Origin: Methylomonas koyamae | Lineage (GTDB): Bacteria; Pseudomonadota; Gammaproteobacteria; Methylococcales; Methylomonadaceae | DNA length: 63,853 nucleotides | NCBI RefSeq assembly: GCF_001644025.1 | Contig: NZ_LUUK01000189.1 | Coordinates: 1-63,853, forward strand | Direction: 5' to 3' | Part shown: in pieces, positions 9,102 through 17,430 of the stretch | Position numbering within the stretch: the stretch's first letter is position 1 | Layout: each line of letters opens with the position of its first letter | The notes under the pieces: generated by a model | Told to the model about the DNA's origin: nothing | Databases searched by the model: none | Seen by the model: the letters and a program-made list of their open reading frames with translations, nothing else | Program-made: the position numbers and the translations under genes

Positions 9102-9643
9102 GCGGCGAAGAGTTGCGTGGTAAAAACCGCAGACTGGCCGCGAAACTGATCGGCGTGGCGGTGCTGATGTTTGGTTTCGGTTATGCGCTGGTACCGCTTT
9201 ACGACGTGCTTTGCGAACTCACCGGACAAAACGCCACGCTGGAAAGCGTCGCCAAGACCGAATCCGAGTTCAAGGTCGACGAGTCGCGGGAAATCACGAT
9301 GGAGTTTTTGACGTCGCTGAATCGTGCGGTGCCGATGGACTTTAAGGTGGAAACGCCCAGTCTGAAGATTCATCCCGGCCAATATTATTCGGTGGGATTT
9401 CACGCGAAAAACTTGAGCGATCGCAGGATTAAGGTACGCGCGGTAGCGACTTACACGCCGGGCTTGGTCAAGGAATACGTCACAAAGGTGATTTGTTTTT
9501 GCGAGTTGGAACAGATATTCGATCCGAACGAAGAGAAGAACATGACGGTTCGTTTGGTTGTCGATCCGAAACTGCCCGAGCGCTATAAAAACATTACGCT
9601 GTCTTACACTTTTTTTGAAATTACTGAAAAATCTGAAAATTAA
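9098..9643 (+). CDS. ctaG: Cytochrome c oxidase assembly protein CtaG (Cox11)
   Basis: Copper chaperone that helps build CuB in subunit I. 181 residues: one N-terminal membrane anchor (about 15-35), then a periplasmic immunoglobulin-like domain with the copper-binding CFC in VICFCELEQI near residue 133 and the conserved FDP and LSYTFFE blocks. It begins at an ATGA overlap with the small membrane protein and ends 14 bases before subunit III. Confidence 0.95.
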   Translation: MSGEELRGKNRRLAAKLIGVAVLMFGFGYALVPLYDVLCELTGQNATLESVAKTESEFKVDESREITMEFLTSLNRAVPMDFKVETPSLKIHPGQYYSVGFHAKNLSDRRIKVRAVATYTPGLVKEYVTKVICFCELEQIFDPNEEKNMTVRLVVDPKLPERYKNITLSYTFFEITEKSEN

Positions 9644-9657
9644 CGAAGGGGAAGGTT

Positions 9658-10536
9658 ATGTCTACAAACACAGCTTATTACATCCCGCATAAAGCCACTT
9701 GGCCGGTGATGGCCACCGCCGGTTTGATGCTGACGCTGGCGGGCTTTGCAAACCATTTGAACGGCAACTCGATCGGCTCCGGCATGATGTTGGCCGGTTT
9801 CGTGGTGTTTCTGGTGATGTTGGGCGCGTGGTTTGCGTTGCAAGCAACCGAAAGCGAGTCCGGCATGTACAACCACGGCGTCGGTATTTCTTACCGGATG
9901 GGCATGATGTGGTTTATTTTCTCCGAAGTGATGTTCTTCGCGGTGTTCTTCGGCGCGCTCTGGTACACCCGCAATCTGTCGGTGCCCTGGTTGGGCGCGA
10001 CCGACGGCGCGTTCGTCAGCGGTCCGGGTCGTTCGACCTTTACGCTGTGGGACGGCTTTAGCTCGACTTGGCCGACCAACGGTCCCGGTAAGGTCGGCGG
10101 CGATTTCGAGCCGATGGGCGCCTTTGGTTTACCGTTGATCAACACCTTGTTGCTGTTATCCAGCGGCGTTACCTGCACCTGGGCGCATCACGGCTTGTTG
10201 GCCAAGCATCGCGGCCAGCTGATCAAAGGCCTGTTGGCTACCGTCGGCTTGGGCTTTTTGTTTGTCGCCTGCCAAGCTACCGAGTACTACGAAGCGTACC
10301 ACGAGATGGGTTTGACGCTGGGTTCCGGGATCTACGGTTCAACCTTTTTCATGTTGACCGGTTTCCACGGTTTCCACGTCTGCGTCGGTGCGATCATTCT
10401 GTCGGTGGTGCTGTTCAGAAGCTGGAAAGGCCATTTTACGCCGGAAAATCATTTCGCTTTCGAAGCGGCGGCATGGTATTGGCACTTTGTCGACGTCGTC
10501 TGGTTGGGCTTGTTTGTCTTCGTTTACTTGATGTAA
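9658..10536 (+). CDS. ctaE: Cytochrome c oxidase subunit III
   Basis: Seven-helix subunit III, which stabilises subunit I during turnover. 292 residues with the usual blocks FIFSEVMFFAVFFGALWY, ATEYYEAYHEMG, and the C-terminal WHFVDVVWLGLF. GAAGGGGAAGG precedes the ATG. It closes the core operon and is followed by a strong bidirectional terminator. Confidence 0.96.
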   Translation: MSTNTAYYIPHKATWPVMATAGLMLTLAGFANHLNGNSIGSGMMLAGFVVFLVMLGAWFALQATESESGMYNHGVGISYRMGMMWFIFSEVMFFAVFFGALWYTRNLSVPWLGATDGAFVSGPGRSTFTLWDGFSSTWPTNGPGKVGGDFEPMGAFGLPLINTLLLLSSGVTCTWAHHGLLAKHRGQLIKGLLATVGLGFLFVACQATEYYEAYHEMGLTLGSGIYGSTFFMLTGFHGFHVCVGAIILSVVLFRSWKGHFTPENHFAFEAAAWYWHFVDVVWLGLFVFVYLM

Positions 10537-10555
10537 ACGCCTGCTTTCGTTAACG

Positions 10556-10593
10556 AAAAAAAGCGCGCTCGGCGACGAGCGCGCTTTTTTTTT
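10556..10593. terminator. Bidirectional terminator after the oxidase operon
   Basis: GCGCGCTCG (10563-10571), loop GCGA, CGAGCGCGC (10576-10584), flanked by an A-run (10556-10562) and a T-run (10585-10593). It can end ctaE transcription on plus and the 10602-10871 gene on minus. Confidence 0.92.
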
Positions 10594-10601
10594 GCCGGCG
10601 T

Positions 10602-10871
10602 TTAGCGGCCGGGATTTTGCGGAGCGGATGACGCCGGTTTTTGGTCGGCGTGCATTCTGGCGCCCAGGCCGTGCGGTTGAATCAGGCCGGTGGCCAAGGC
10701 CAGCACCAACAAAATAAACAAGCCCAGCGACAAGCCAATTCTAAACGTCAGGGCTTTGGCGGTTTTACGCGAATCTTCGTCGCTTTTGTGTCTGACCAAA
10801 TGAAACAGCGCCGAGCCCAGGCTGACTAAAATGGCGAGAAAAGCGACAATAACGAATATTTTGATCGGCAT
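10602..10871 (-). CDS. Twin transmembrane protein (DUF2909-like)
   Basis: An 89-residue protein with two membrane helices (about 4-25 and 44-64), separated by a short charged loop HLVRHKSDEDSRK. It matches the small twin-transmembrane proteins found beside oxidase and SURF1 genes in many proteobacteria. Function unknown. It is divergent from SURF1, sharing a 73-base promoter gap, and converges on ctaE. Confidence 0.8.
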   Translation of the reverse strand: MPIKIFVIVAFLAILVSLGSALFHLVRHKSDEDSRKTAKALTFRIGLSLGLFILLVLALATGLIQPHGLGARMHADQKPASSAPQNPGR

Positions 10872-10944
10872 GGCGGGAAAGTCGGCGCAAAAGCGCCATT
10901 CTCGACGATTCCCAATGGCTTGCCAATACTTAGGGCGGTTTTAG

Positions 10945-11691
10945 ATGATTAAATTTCGGCTGTTTCGCAGGGAGTGGCGCTGGTCGCCGGCCCTATTGGT
11001 AGGTTATCTTGCAATGATGGTGTTGCTATGCAACCTGGGATTCTGGCAATTGCGCCGCGCGGATGAAAAGCAAGCCTTGCTCGACGCGCAATATGCAGCC
11101 CAAATGTCGGTTGCACTGGATTTGAACCAGCGGATACCGGGCGAGCAGGAGCTCGAGGCGATTCGGTATCGCAAGGCGACTTTACAAGGGCATTACGACG
11201 ACGCCCATCAATTATTGCTCGACAATCAGGTACACGACGGCCGGCCCGGATATTTGGTGTTCACGCCGTTTTTGCCCGCCAACGGCCAAGCCGCGGTCTT
11301 GGTCAATCGCGGCTGGTTGCCGCTGGGCCGAGATAGGCGAGTAGTTCCCGATTTAAGCATCGATACGCCGGTCGAACAGTTGCGCGGCCGCATCAACCGT
11401 TTTCCCGACGTCGGCATTCGGCTGGCTGGCGGCGGGACGCCGGGCGAAGGCTGGCCGGTTCGCACTCAGTACGTCGATTTGGCTGCGCTCGGCGTCAAAT
11501 TCGGCTACGCGCTGGCGCCGTTCCAACTGGAATTGGATGCGGATCAACCCGCCGGCTATCTGCGGGATTGGCGCATCAACGTGGTCATTCCGCCGGAAAA
11601 ACACCGGGCCTATGCAGTACAATGGTTCGGTTTAGCGCTAACGCTAAGCACCCTAATGTTTTGGAACAGTCTTCGTAAACGTCGTGAGTAA
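10945..11691 (+). CDS. SURF1 family cytochrome oxidase assembly protein
   Basis: Assists insertion of heme A into cytochrome c oxidase. 248 residues with the SURF1 layout: an N-terminal membrane helix (about 17-34), a periplasmic domain containing LVNRGWLP and the GEQ/YR block, and a C-terminal helix (about 222-240). It overlaps the following gene by 8 bases. No clear strong ribosome site is seen, only an AGGGCGG about 8 bases upstream of the ATG. Confidence 0.92.
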   Translation: MIKFRLFRREWRWSPALLVGYLAMMVLLCNLGFWQLRRADEKQALLDAQYAAQMSVALDLNQRIPGEQELEAIRYRKATLQGHYDDAHQLLLDNQVHDGRPGYLVFTPFLPANGQAAVLVNRGWLPLGRDRRVVPDLSIDTPVEQLRGRINRFPDVGIRLAGGGTPGEGWPVRTQYVDLAALGVKFGYALAPFQLELDADQPAGYLRDWRINVVIPPEKHRAYAVQWFGLALTLSTLMFWNSLRKRRE

Positions 11692-12274
11692 ACAACAATT
11701 AAAAATAAATCGTCTCACCATTTTAGGAATCTTCGCCATGACGGCGATTCCATTTAGCATCGCTTGGTATTTGGCGGCGCATCCGGACACCGTCAGATTG
11801 GGGACCAATCATGGCGAGTTGATTCAACCGCCGCTTCAGACCGAACCGGTCAGTTTTATCGGCGCAGATACGTTTTCCCAAGAAAATATCGGGGAGTTGA
11901 AGGGGCACTGGGTACTCATTAATCCGGTATTCGGCGCGTGCTCGCAAGTGTGCGCCGATGCCCTGCATAAATCCCGGCAGATCGGTCTGATGATAGGCAA
12001 GGACATCGCCCGAGTGCGGCGCTTGGCTTTGCTAAGCGACGGACAAGTCGCGCTGCCCGGCCAATGGCGCGAGGATGCGCGCCTGCTGAAAGCGTTGCCG
12101 GCCGATGGCTTGCGGTCGGGATTGTCCGGGATAGCCGGCCAAGCCCCGGTCGAGGGTGCCTTGATCATCATGGACCCTCTCGGCAATCTGATGATGAAAT
12201 ACCCGCCCGGATTCGATCCCTATCAAGTCAGAGACGACTTAAGCAAACTCCTCAGAATTTCCCAAATCGGTTAA
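11684..12274 (+). CDS. SCO-like / thioredoxin-fold oxidase-cluster protein
   Basis: 196 residues starting at a GTG that overlaps the SURF1 stop. One N-terminal membrane helix (about 12-29), then a periplasmic domain with CSQVC near residues 86-90. This CxxxC resembles the copper-binding motif of SCO proteins, within a context (WVLINPVFGACSQVC) similar to the SCO first strand. The histidine that completes a SCO copper site is not evident, so it may be a divergent or non-copper relative. Genes of this type commonly lie between SURF1 and CtaA. Role in oxidase assembly is inferred from place. Confidence 0.7.
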   Translation: MSKQQLKINRLTILGIFAMTAIPFSIAWYLAAHPDTVRLGTNHGELIQPPLQTEPVSFIGADTFSQENIGELKGHWVLINPVFGACSQVCADALHKSRQIGLMIGKDIARVRRLALLSDGQVALPGQWREDARLLKALPADGLRSGLSGIAGQAPVEGALIIMDPLGNLMMKYPPGFDPYQVRDDLSKLLRISQIG

Positions 12275-12279
12275 TAAAC

Positions 12280-14334
12280 ATGTTCAGAAGATTATTATTG
12301 TGCGGGGCCATCCTGGCGCTGCTGGTCATCGTGGTCGGCGCCTATGTCCGCCTCGGCCACGCCGGCTTGGGTTGTCCGGACTGGCCCGGTTGTTACGGCA
12401 AAGCCGTCGTCGCCGATACCGACCAATTCAAGGCCGATGCGGCGGCCGCGTTCGGCGGGCAAGCGGTTGATGTCGCCAAGGCCTGGAAGGAAATGGCCCA
12501 TCGTTATTTAGCCGGCGCGCTGGCGGTCTTGGCGCTGCTGGCTCTGCCGTTCGCTTGGCGCGAGCAAAGACGCGGCCTCGCGGTCGGCTGGACCCTGGTT
12601 ATCGTATCGCTGATTGCCAGCCAGGCGGCGTTGGGCATGTGGACCGTAGCCTCCAAGCTGACCCCGGCGGTCGTTACCGGACATTTGTTATTGGGATTCA
12701 CGACCTTTTGGGCGCTGGTTTGGGCTTATCTGCGTTTGGATCCGGCTCTGAGCCGGCGTTCGGTCAGTTCCGGGCCGATGTGGCTAACCGGATTGGCGAT
12801 GTGCGTGGTGCTGGCGCAGATTGCGTTGGGGGGATGGGTCAGCAGCAACTACGCCGGGCTAGCGTGCGACGATTTCCCGCGTTGCCAAGGGGTTTGGCTG
12901 CCGGCGGCCGACTACTGGGATGCATTGAATCCGTTCCGTCCGCAAGGGCAGTTGTTGAGCGCCGCCGCGCTAGCGGCTGTTCACACCGTTCACCGGCTGG
13001 CGGCCGGCCTTACCTTCTTGGTCGTGAGCGCGTTGATGCTGGTAGCGACCGGCGACCGCTATCCCAAACCGGTACGCTTGGCAGGTAACCTGGTCAGCCT
13101 GGTTTTGTTGCTGCAAATCGTACTAGGGATCTTCAGCGTCAAATATAGTCTGCCGCTGGGATTGGCGGTTGCGCATAACGCGGTGGCGGCTTTGTTGATG
13201 GTGCCGTTATTGGCTATTGCCTTGTACAGCCGTTACGGTTTTCCCGAAGCCGAAGCCGAAGCCGAAGCCGAAGCCGAAGCCGAAGCCGAAGCCGAAGCCG
13301 AAGCCGAAGCCGAAGCCGAAGCCGAAGCCGAAGTCATTGCCGGCGAAGCGGCGATTCCGGCAACCGCCGGCGAGGCGGCGGTTGCGCCGGTATCCGTCGA
13401 AGTGCCCGTGACGGAGAATCTGTTCAAACGCCTGAGCAATCAACTGCAAAAAACCCGCGGCGGTTTCGGATCGGTGCTTAGCAGCTTGGCATTCGGCAAG
13501 AAAGCGGTGACCAAGGGTTTATTGGTCGATCTGGAGGCGAGTTTGCTGATGGCCGACCTCGGCATCGAAACGACGACGCAATTGATCGAACATTTGCAAA
13601 AATCGTTGGAGAGCGAACAGCTGGCCGACGGCGACGCCTTGCTCGCCGCGTTAAAGCAGGAACTGCTGACGATACTGAAACCCTGCTCGCAAGCGCTAAA
13701 AATCCCGCAACGCGACGGACCGTTCGTGATTCTGGTGGTCGGCGTCAACGGCGTCGGCAAAACCACGTCGATAGGCAAATTGGCCAAGCGCTTGCAGCAA
13801 CAAGGGCATAGCGTGATGCTGGCGGCCGGCGATACTTTCCGGGCGGCGGCGGTCGAGCAGTTGCAGACCTGGGGCGAGCGTAATAATGTGGCGGTTGTGG
13901 CGCAGCACACCGGCGCCGATTCGGCATCGGTGATCTTCGACGCGCTGCAATCGGCCAAATCCAAAGGCGTGGACGTGTTGATCGCGGACACCGCCGGGCG
14001 TTTACACACCAAATCCAATTTGATGGACGAGTTGAAAAAGATCAAGCGGATCATGGCCAAATTGGACGACAGCGCGCCGCATGAAGTGTTGTTGATTCTG
14101 GATGCCGGCACCGGCCAGAATGCGTTGTCGCAGGCTAAAATATTCAACGAAGCGGTTGGCTTGACCGGTTTGGCCCTGACCAAACTGGATGGTACCGCCA
14201 AGGGCGGCATCATTTTCGCGTTGGCCAATCAATTGCACATCCCGATCCGCTTCATCGGCGTCGGCGAGAGCATCGACGATTTGCAGGATTTCGATGCCGA
14301 GCAGTTCGTCGAGGCCTTGTTCGCTAAAGACTAA
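12280..14334 (+). CDS. Heme A synthase (CtaA) fused in frame to SRP receptor FtsY
   Basis: One open frame of 684 residues joins two normally separate proteins. Residues 1-322 are a CtaA/COX15 heme A synthase with about eight membrane helices and the blocks YVRLGHAGLGCPDWPGC, MAHRYLAG, VTGHLLLGF, TVHRLAAG and VAHNAVAALL. Residues 323-350 are (Glu-Ala)14. Residues from about 388 are the NG domain of FtsY, with GVNGVGKTTS (488), AAGDTFRAAAVEQLQ, DTAGRL (570) and TKLDG (634). FtsY usually has its own start and an acidic N-terminal region; no good start with a ribosome site is seen here between the two parts. ftsE and ftsX follow as usual for ftsY. ctaB, often next to ctaA, is absent. Either a true fusion or a join at the hexamer repeat. 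Confidence 0.85.
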   Translation: MFRRLLLCGAILALLVIVVGAYVRLGHAGLGCPDWPGCYGKAVVADTDQFKADAAAAFGGQAVDVAKAWKEMAHRYLAGALAVLALLALPFAWREQRRGLAVGWTLVIVSLIASQAALGMWTVASKLTPAVVTGHLLLGFTTFWALVWAYLRLDPALSRRSVSSGPMWLTGLAMCVVLAQIALGGWVSSNYAGLACDDFPRCQGVWLPAADYWDALNPFRPQGQLLSAAALAAVHTVHRLAAGLTFLVVSALMLVATGDRYPKPVRLAGNLVSLVLLLQIVLGIFSVKYSLPLGLAVAHNAVAALLMVPLLAIALYSRYGFPEAEAEAEAEAEAEAEAEAEAEAEAEAEAEVIAGEAAIPATAGEAAVAPVSVEVPVTENLFKRLSNQLQKTRGGFGSVLSSLAFGKKAVTKGLLVDLEASLLMADLGIETTTQLIEHLQKSLESEQLADGDALLAALKQELLTILKPCSQALKIPQRDGPFVILVVGVNGVGKTTSIGKLAKRLQQQGHSVMLAAGDTFRAAAVEQLQTWGERNNVAVVAQHTGADSASVIFDALQSAKSKGVDVLIADTAGRLHTKSNLMDELKKIKRIMAKLDDSAPHEVLLILDAGTGQNALSQAKIFNEAVGLTGLALTKLDGTAKGGIIFALANQLHIPIRFIGVGESIDDLQDFDAEQFVEALFAKD
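13246..13329 (+). repeat. (GAAGCC)14 hexanucleotide tandem repeat
   Basis: Fourteen perfect copies of GAAGCC, coding for Glu-Ala dipeptides, followed by an imperfect GAAGTC. The tract lies exactly at the border between the CtaA and FtsY parts. Because the unit is six bases, copy-number change alters linker length without shifting the frame. Confidence 0.98.
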
Positions 14335-14338
14335 CGCC

Positions 14339-14995
14339 ATGCTCAAGTTCGAACACGTCAGCAAACGTTACCCCGACGCCGGCGAGGCCTTGATCGACGT
14401 CAGCTTTCATCTGCAAAAAGGCGAAATGGCGTTTCTGACCGGCCGCTCCGGCGCCGGCAAAAGCACATTGCTGAAATTGATCGCGATGATGGAGCAATGC
14501 ACGCGCGGTAACATTTTCCTGGACGGTCAGCTCATCAACCGGGTCAGCGAGCGTAAAGTGCCGTATTTGCGGCGCGGACTCGGTCTGATCTTTCAGGACT
14601 ATAAACTGCTAAACGATAGGACCGTGTTCGATAACGTGGCGCTGCCGTTGGTGGTGTCCGGCTATCAGGCCAATGAAGTGGCGAGGCGGGTGAGGGCGTC
14701 GCTGGACAAAGTGGGGCTGCTCGGCAAGGAGCGTAAATATCCGTTGGCCTTGTCCGGCGGCGAACAACAACGGGTCGGCATCGCCAGGGCCATCGTCAAC
14801 AAACCCAAGTTGATAATCGCGGACGAGCCGACCGGCAACCTGGACCCGGATCTGTCGGCCGAAGTCATGCATATGTTCGAGCAGTTCAAGCAAGTCGGAG
14901 TTTCGGTGTTGATCGCCACTCACGATATCGAGCTGGTTCACGTGCTCGGCTATCGGGTCCTGACCTTGGACAAAGGGCATTTGGTGGCGAGTTGA
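14339..14995 (+). CDS. ftsE: Cell division ATP-binding protein FtsE
   Basis: ATPase of the FtsEX complex, which couples the divisome to peptidoglycan hydrolases. 218 residues with Walker [10 protein letters not shown] (about 35-43), Q-loop FQDYKLL, signature LSGGEQQR, Walker [13 protein letters not shown] and switch THD. The ATG at 14339 is four bases after the ftsY stop; the upstream frame to 14189 is read from inside ftsY and is rejected. The ftsY-ftsE-ftsX order is conserved in gammaproteobacteria. Confidence 0.96.
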   Translation: MLKFEHVSKRYPDAGEALIDVSFHLQKGEMAFLTGRSGAGKSTLLKLIAMMEQCTRGNIFLDGQLINRVSERKVPYLRRGLGLIFQDYKLLNDRTVFDNVALPLVVSGYQANEVARRVRASLDKVGLLGKERKYPLALSGGEQQRVGIARAIVNKPKLIIADEPTGNLDPDLSAEVMHMFEQFKQVGVSVLIATHDIELVHVLGYRVLTLDKGHLVAS

Positions 14996-14997
14996 CG

Positions 14998-15960
14998 ATG
15001 AGACAAGTACAGCGCAAACATTTCGGCCAGCGCTTGAACGACCGTTTCCAGGCGTATTTGCTGAATCACGCCCACGGTCTGTTTTCCAGTCTCGGCCGCT
15101 TGACCCGTTCGCCATTCACGTCGGCGATGACGGTGCTGGTACTGGCGATCGCGGTGTCGTTGTCCGGCGGTTTTTACATCGGCGTCGCCAACATTCAGCA
15201 ATTGACCGGGAATTTGGAGAGCAGCAATCAAATGTCGCTGTTTTTACACGACAACGTCACCGACGCCGCCGGTCAGAAGCTGGTCGAACAACTGCGGCAA
15301 AATCCCAGCGTGGATGCGGTTAAGTTGATCACCAAGCAGCAGGCTTTGGACGAATTCAAGGCCAATAGCGGTTTCGGCGACGCGTTGAATGCCTTGGAAC
15401 AAAATCCGCTACCCAGTGTGGTCCAGGTTCAACCTAAGCATACCCTGGAATCCAACGCCGACATCGAAACGCTGATGGCGGAGTTCAAACAATTGCCGCA
15501 AGTCGATTTCGTGCAAGTGGATATGCAATGGGTGGCCCGCTTGCAGACCATCATGACGATTGCCAGCCGCGGCGTGATGTTGGTCAGTTTGCTGCTGGGT
15601 TTCGCGGTTACTTTTATTACCGGCAACACGATTCGGCTGGAGTTGCAGAATCGTCAAGACGAAGTCTATATTTCCAAATTGGTCGGCGCTACGAATGCCT
15701 TCATTCAGCGGCCGTTTCTCTACACCGGGTTTTGGTTGGGATTCATCGCCGGTTTTCTGGGCTGGTTGATCGTGACGGTGATGTTGCTGATCTTGGAGTC
15801 GCCGGTCGAGAAATTGTCGGTACTCTATAACAGCGCCTTCGAATTATTGTTTCTGAGTTTCGGCGAGTTTTTGCTGCTGCTGACGATTTCTTCGGCGCTG
15901 GCCGTCTGCGGCGCTTGGGTTGTGTTGCATTATCAATTGCGCTTGCTGAAGCCGGAGTAG
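14998..15960 (+). CDS. ftsX: Cell division protein FtsX
   Basis: Membrane partner of FtsE. 320 residues: cytoplasmic N-terminus, first helix (about 42-62), a periplasmic loop of about 110 residues, then three C-terminal helices (about 193-215, 242-265, 288-312). The ATG at 14998 follows the ftsE stop by two bases; a TTG at 14992 overlapping the ftsE stop is the alternative. rpoH, which often follows ftsX, is not found here. Confidence 0.94.
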   Translation: MRQVQRKHFGQRLNDRFQAYLLNHAHGLFSSLGRLTRSPFTSAMTVLVLAIAVSLSGGFYIGVANIQQLTGNLESSNQMSLFLHDNVTDAAGQKLVEQLRQNPSVDAVKLITKQQALDEFKANSGFGDALNALEQNPLPSVVQVQPKHTLESNADIETLMAEFKQLPQVDFVQVDMQWVARLQTIMTIASRGVMLVSLLLGFAVTFITGNTIRLELQNRQDEVYISKLVGATNAFIQRPFLYTGFWLGFIAGFLGWLIVTVMLLILESPVEKLSVLYNSAFELLFLSFGEFLLLLTISSALAVCGAWVVLHYQLRLLKPE

Positions 15961-15965
15961 TCGCG

Positions 15966-16409
15966 ATGAACTTTTGGGAAACCAAGACGCTGGCCGAAAT
16001 GACCACCGAAGAGTGGGAGTCGTTGTGCGATCGCTGCGGCAAGTGCTGTTTGAACAAACTCGAAGACGAAGATACCGGCGAGATCGCGCTGACTCGCGTC
16101 GTTTGCGATTTGATCGATTTGGACACTTGTTCTTGTAGCCGCTATGCCGAGCGCTGCACATTGGTGCCGGATTGTTTGGACTTGAAACAACACGATTTCA
16201 GCGCCTATCACTGGATGCCCGACACCTGCGCCTATCGTTTGTTGCTGGATGGAGAGGCGTTGCCGGAATGGCATCCGCTGGTTTCCGGGCGGCAGGACAC
16301 CGTGGCGGAGGCCGGCATTTCGGTGGCTCGGTTCGCGATCAAGGAATCGGAAGTCGACGATATGGAAGACCACATCATCGCTTGGCTGCCGCCGAAACCC
16401 AGGGATTAG
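15966..16409 (+). CDS. YcgN-type cysteine cluster protein (UPF0260)
   Basis: 147 residues with the family's cysteine-rich N-terminal region: CDRCGKCC at about 20-27, then VVCDLIDLDTCSC and CTLVPDC, which could bind a metal or iron-sulfur cluster. Function is unknown in general. It starts six bases after ftsX, so it may be co-transcribed with the fts genes. Confidence 0.9.
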   Translation: MNFWETKTLAEMTTEEWESLCDRCGKCCLNKLEDEDTGEIALTRVVCDLIDLDTCSCSRYAERCTLVPDCLDLKQHDFSAYHWMPDTCAYRLLLDGEALPEWHPLVSGRQDTVAEAGISVARFAIKESEVDDMEDHIIAWLPPKPRD

Positions 16410-16501
16410 CGATGTCAAACAGCGTCGTCGACCCTCTTACCCTACTTTTTGGCAGGTTGAACTAAAATCGTGTTCGTTAAAGGGAGGATTAGGCGGAGCG
16501 T

Positions 16502-17428
16502 ATGAAAGTTTTAGTCGTCGACGATAGTAAGGCGATACGGCAATTGGTGGCGGAGTGCCTCCGTGAATTGCGGCATCAAGTAGACTTTGCCGAAAACGGA
16601 GCGGAAGCCCTGCAATACGTTGCCGATCAGGACGTCGATCTGGTGTTGATGGATGTCGAGATGCCCCGCTTGAACGGCTTCGAGGCGACTCAGGCCATCC
16701 GTGAGTTGCGAAAATCCGATTGGTTCCCGATCGTGTTCTTGACCACGCGCACCGACGACGACTCGTTTTGCCAAGGCATACTGGCGGGCGGCGACGCGTA
16801 CTTGCAAAAGCCGCTGAATCCGCTACGTTTGCGGTACACGATGGTGGCGATGGAACGGATTTACTTGATGCGCCAAAAGTTGCAAAAATCCCAGCAACAG
16901 CTGCAATTGGCCAACCAAGAGCTGGAGTGGCTGTCGCAGAGCGATCAATTGACCGGGTTGGCGAATCGCCGCCGCTTGGATAGCGTATTAGCCCTGCAAT
17001 TTGCGCTGGCGCAGCGCAATAATTCGGTACTATCGGTGTTGGTTTGCGACATAGATTACTTCAAGAAATACAACGACAGCTACGGACACGTGCGCGGCGA
17101 TGAATGCCTGGTCGAGGTCGCCAAGGCCTTGTCCGATCAGTTGCGTCGCAGTACCGATCTAATTTGTCGGTATGGCGGCGAGGAGTTTGTCGCGGTCTTG
17201 CCGGCGACCTTGTTGGTTGAAGCGCGCGAATTGGCCGAACGGATGCGCCATGCGGTCCAGGCTCTGGGCATTGCTCACGCCTCGTCCGAGTGCGGACGCG
17301 TGACGCTCAGCATCGGCGCGGCCGCGCACCTCGGCCAATACTCGTCCCCGGACGAATTGATCAAGGCCGCCGACGCCGCGCTTTATCGCGCCAAGCAGTT
17401 GGGCCGGAATCGGGTGGAAATAGGTTGA
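16502..17428 (+). CDS. Response regulator with GGDEF diguanylate cyclase domain
   Basis: 308 residues: an N-terminal receiver with phospho-acceptor Asp51 in VLMDVEMPRLNGF and the conserved switch lysine in YLQKPLNP, a coiled linker at about 123-145, then a C-terminal GGDEF domain with active-site GGEEF at 225-229 and an inhibitory RxxD (RSTD) just upstream. It should make cyclic di-GMP when phosphorylated. A GGAGG site lies at 16484. No partner kinase is present. The next gene starts three bases after its stop, so a four-gene operon to 20034 is likely. Confidence 0.93.
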   Translation: MKVLVVDDSKAIRQLVAECLRELRHQVDFAENGAEALQYVADQDVDLVLMDVEMPRLNGFEATQAIRELRKSDWFPIVFLTTRTDDDSFCQGILAGGDAYLQKPLNPLRLRYTMVAMERIYLMRQKLQKSQQQLQLANQELEWLSQSDQLTGLANRRRLDSVLALQFALAQRNNSVLSVLVCDIDYFKKYNDSYGHVRGDECLVEVAKALSDQLRRSTDLICRYGGEEFVAVLPATLLVEARELAERMRHAVQALGIAHASSECGRVTLSIGAAAHLGQYSSPDELIKAADAALYRAKQLGRNRVEIG

Positions 17429-17430
17429 AC

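Noticed and set aside
13207-13449. Frames on both strands coding (Pro-Lys)n and (Gly-Phe)n or (Ala-Ser)n repeats
   Set aside because: They are other-frame readings of the GAAGCC repeat inside the CtaA-FtsY frame.
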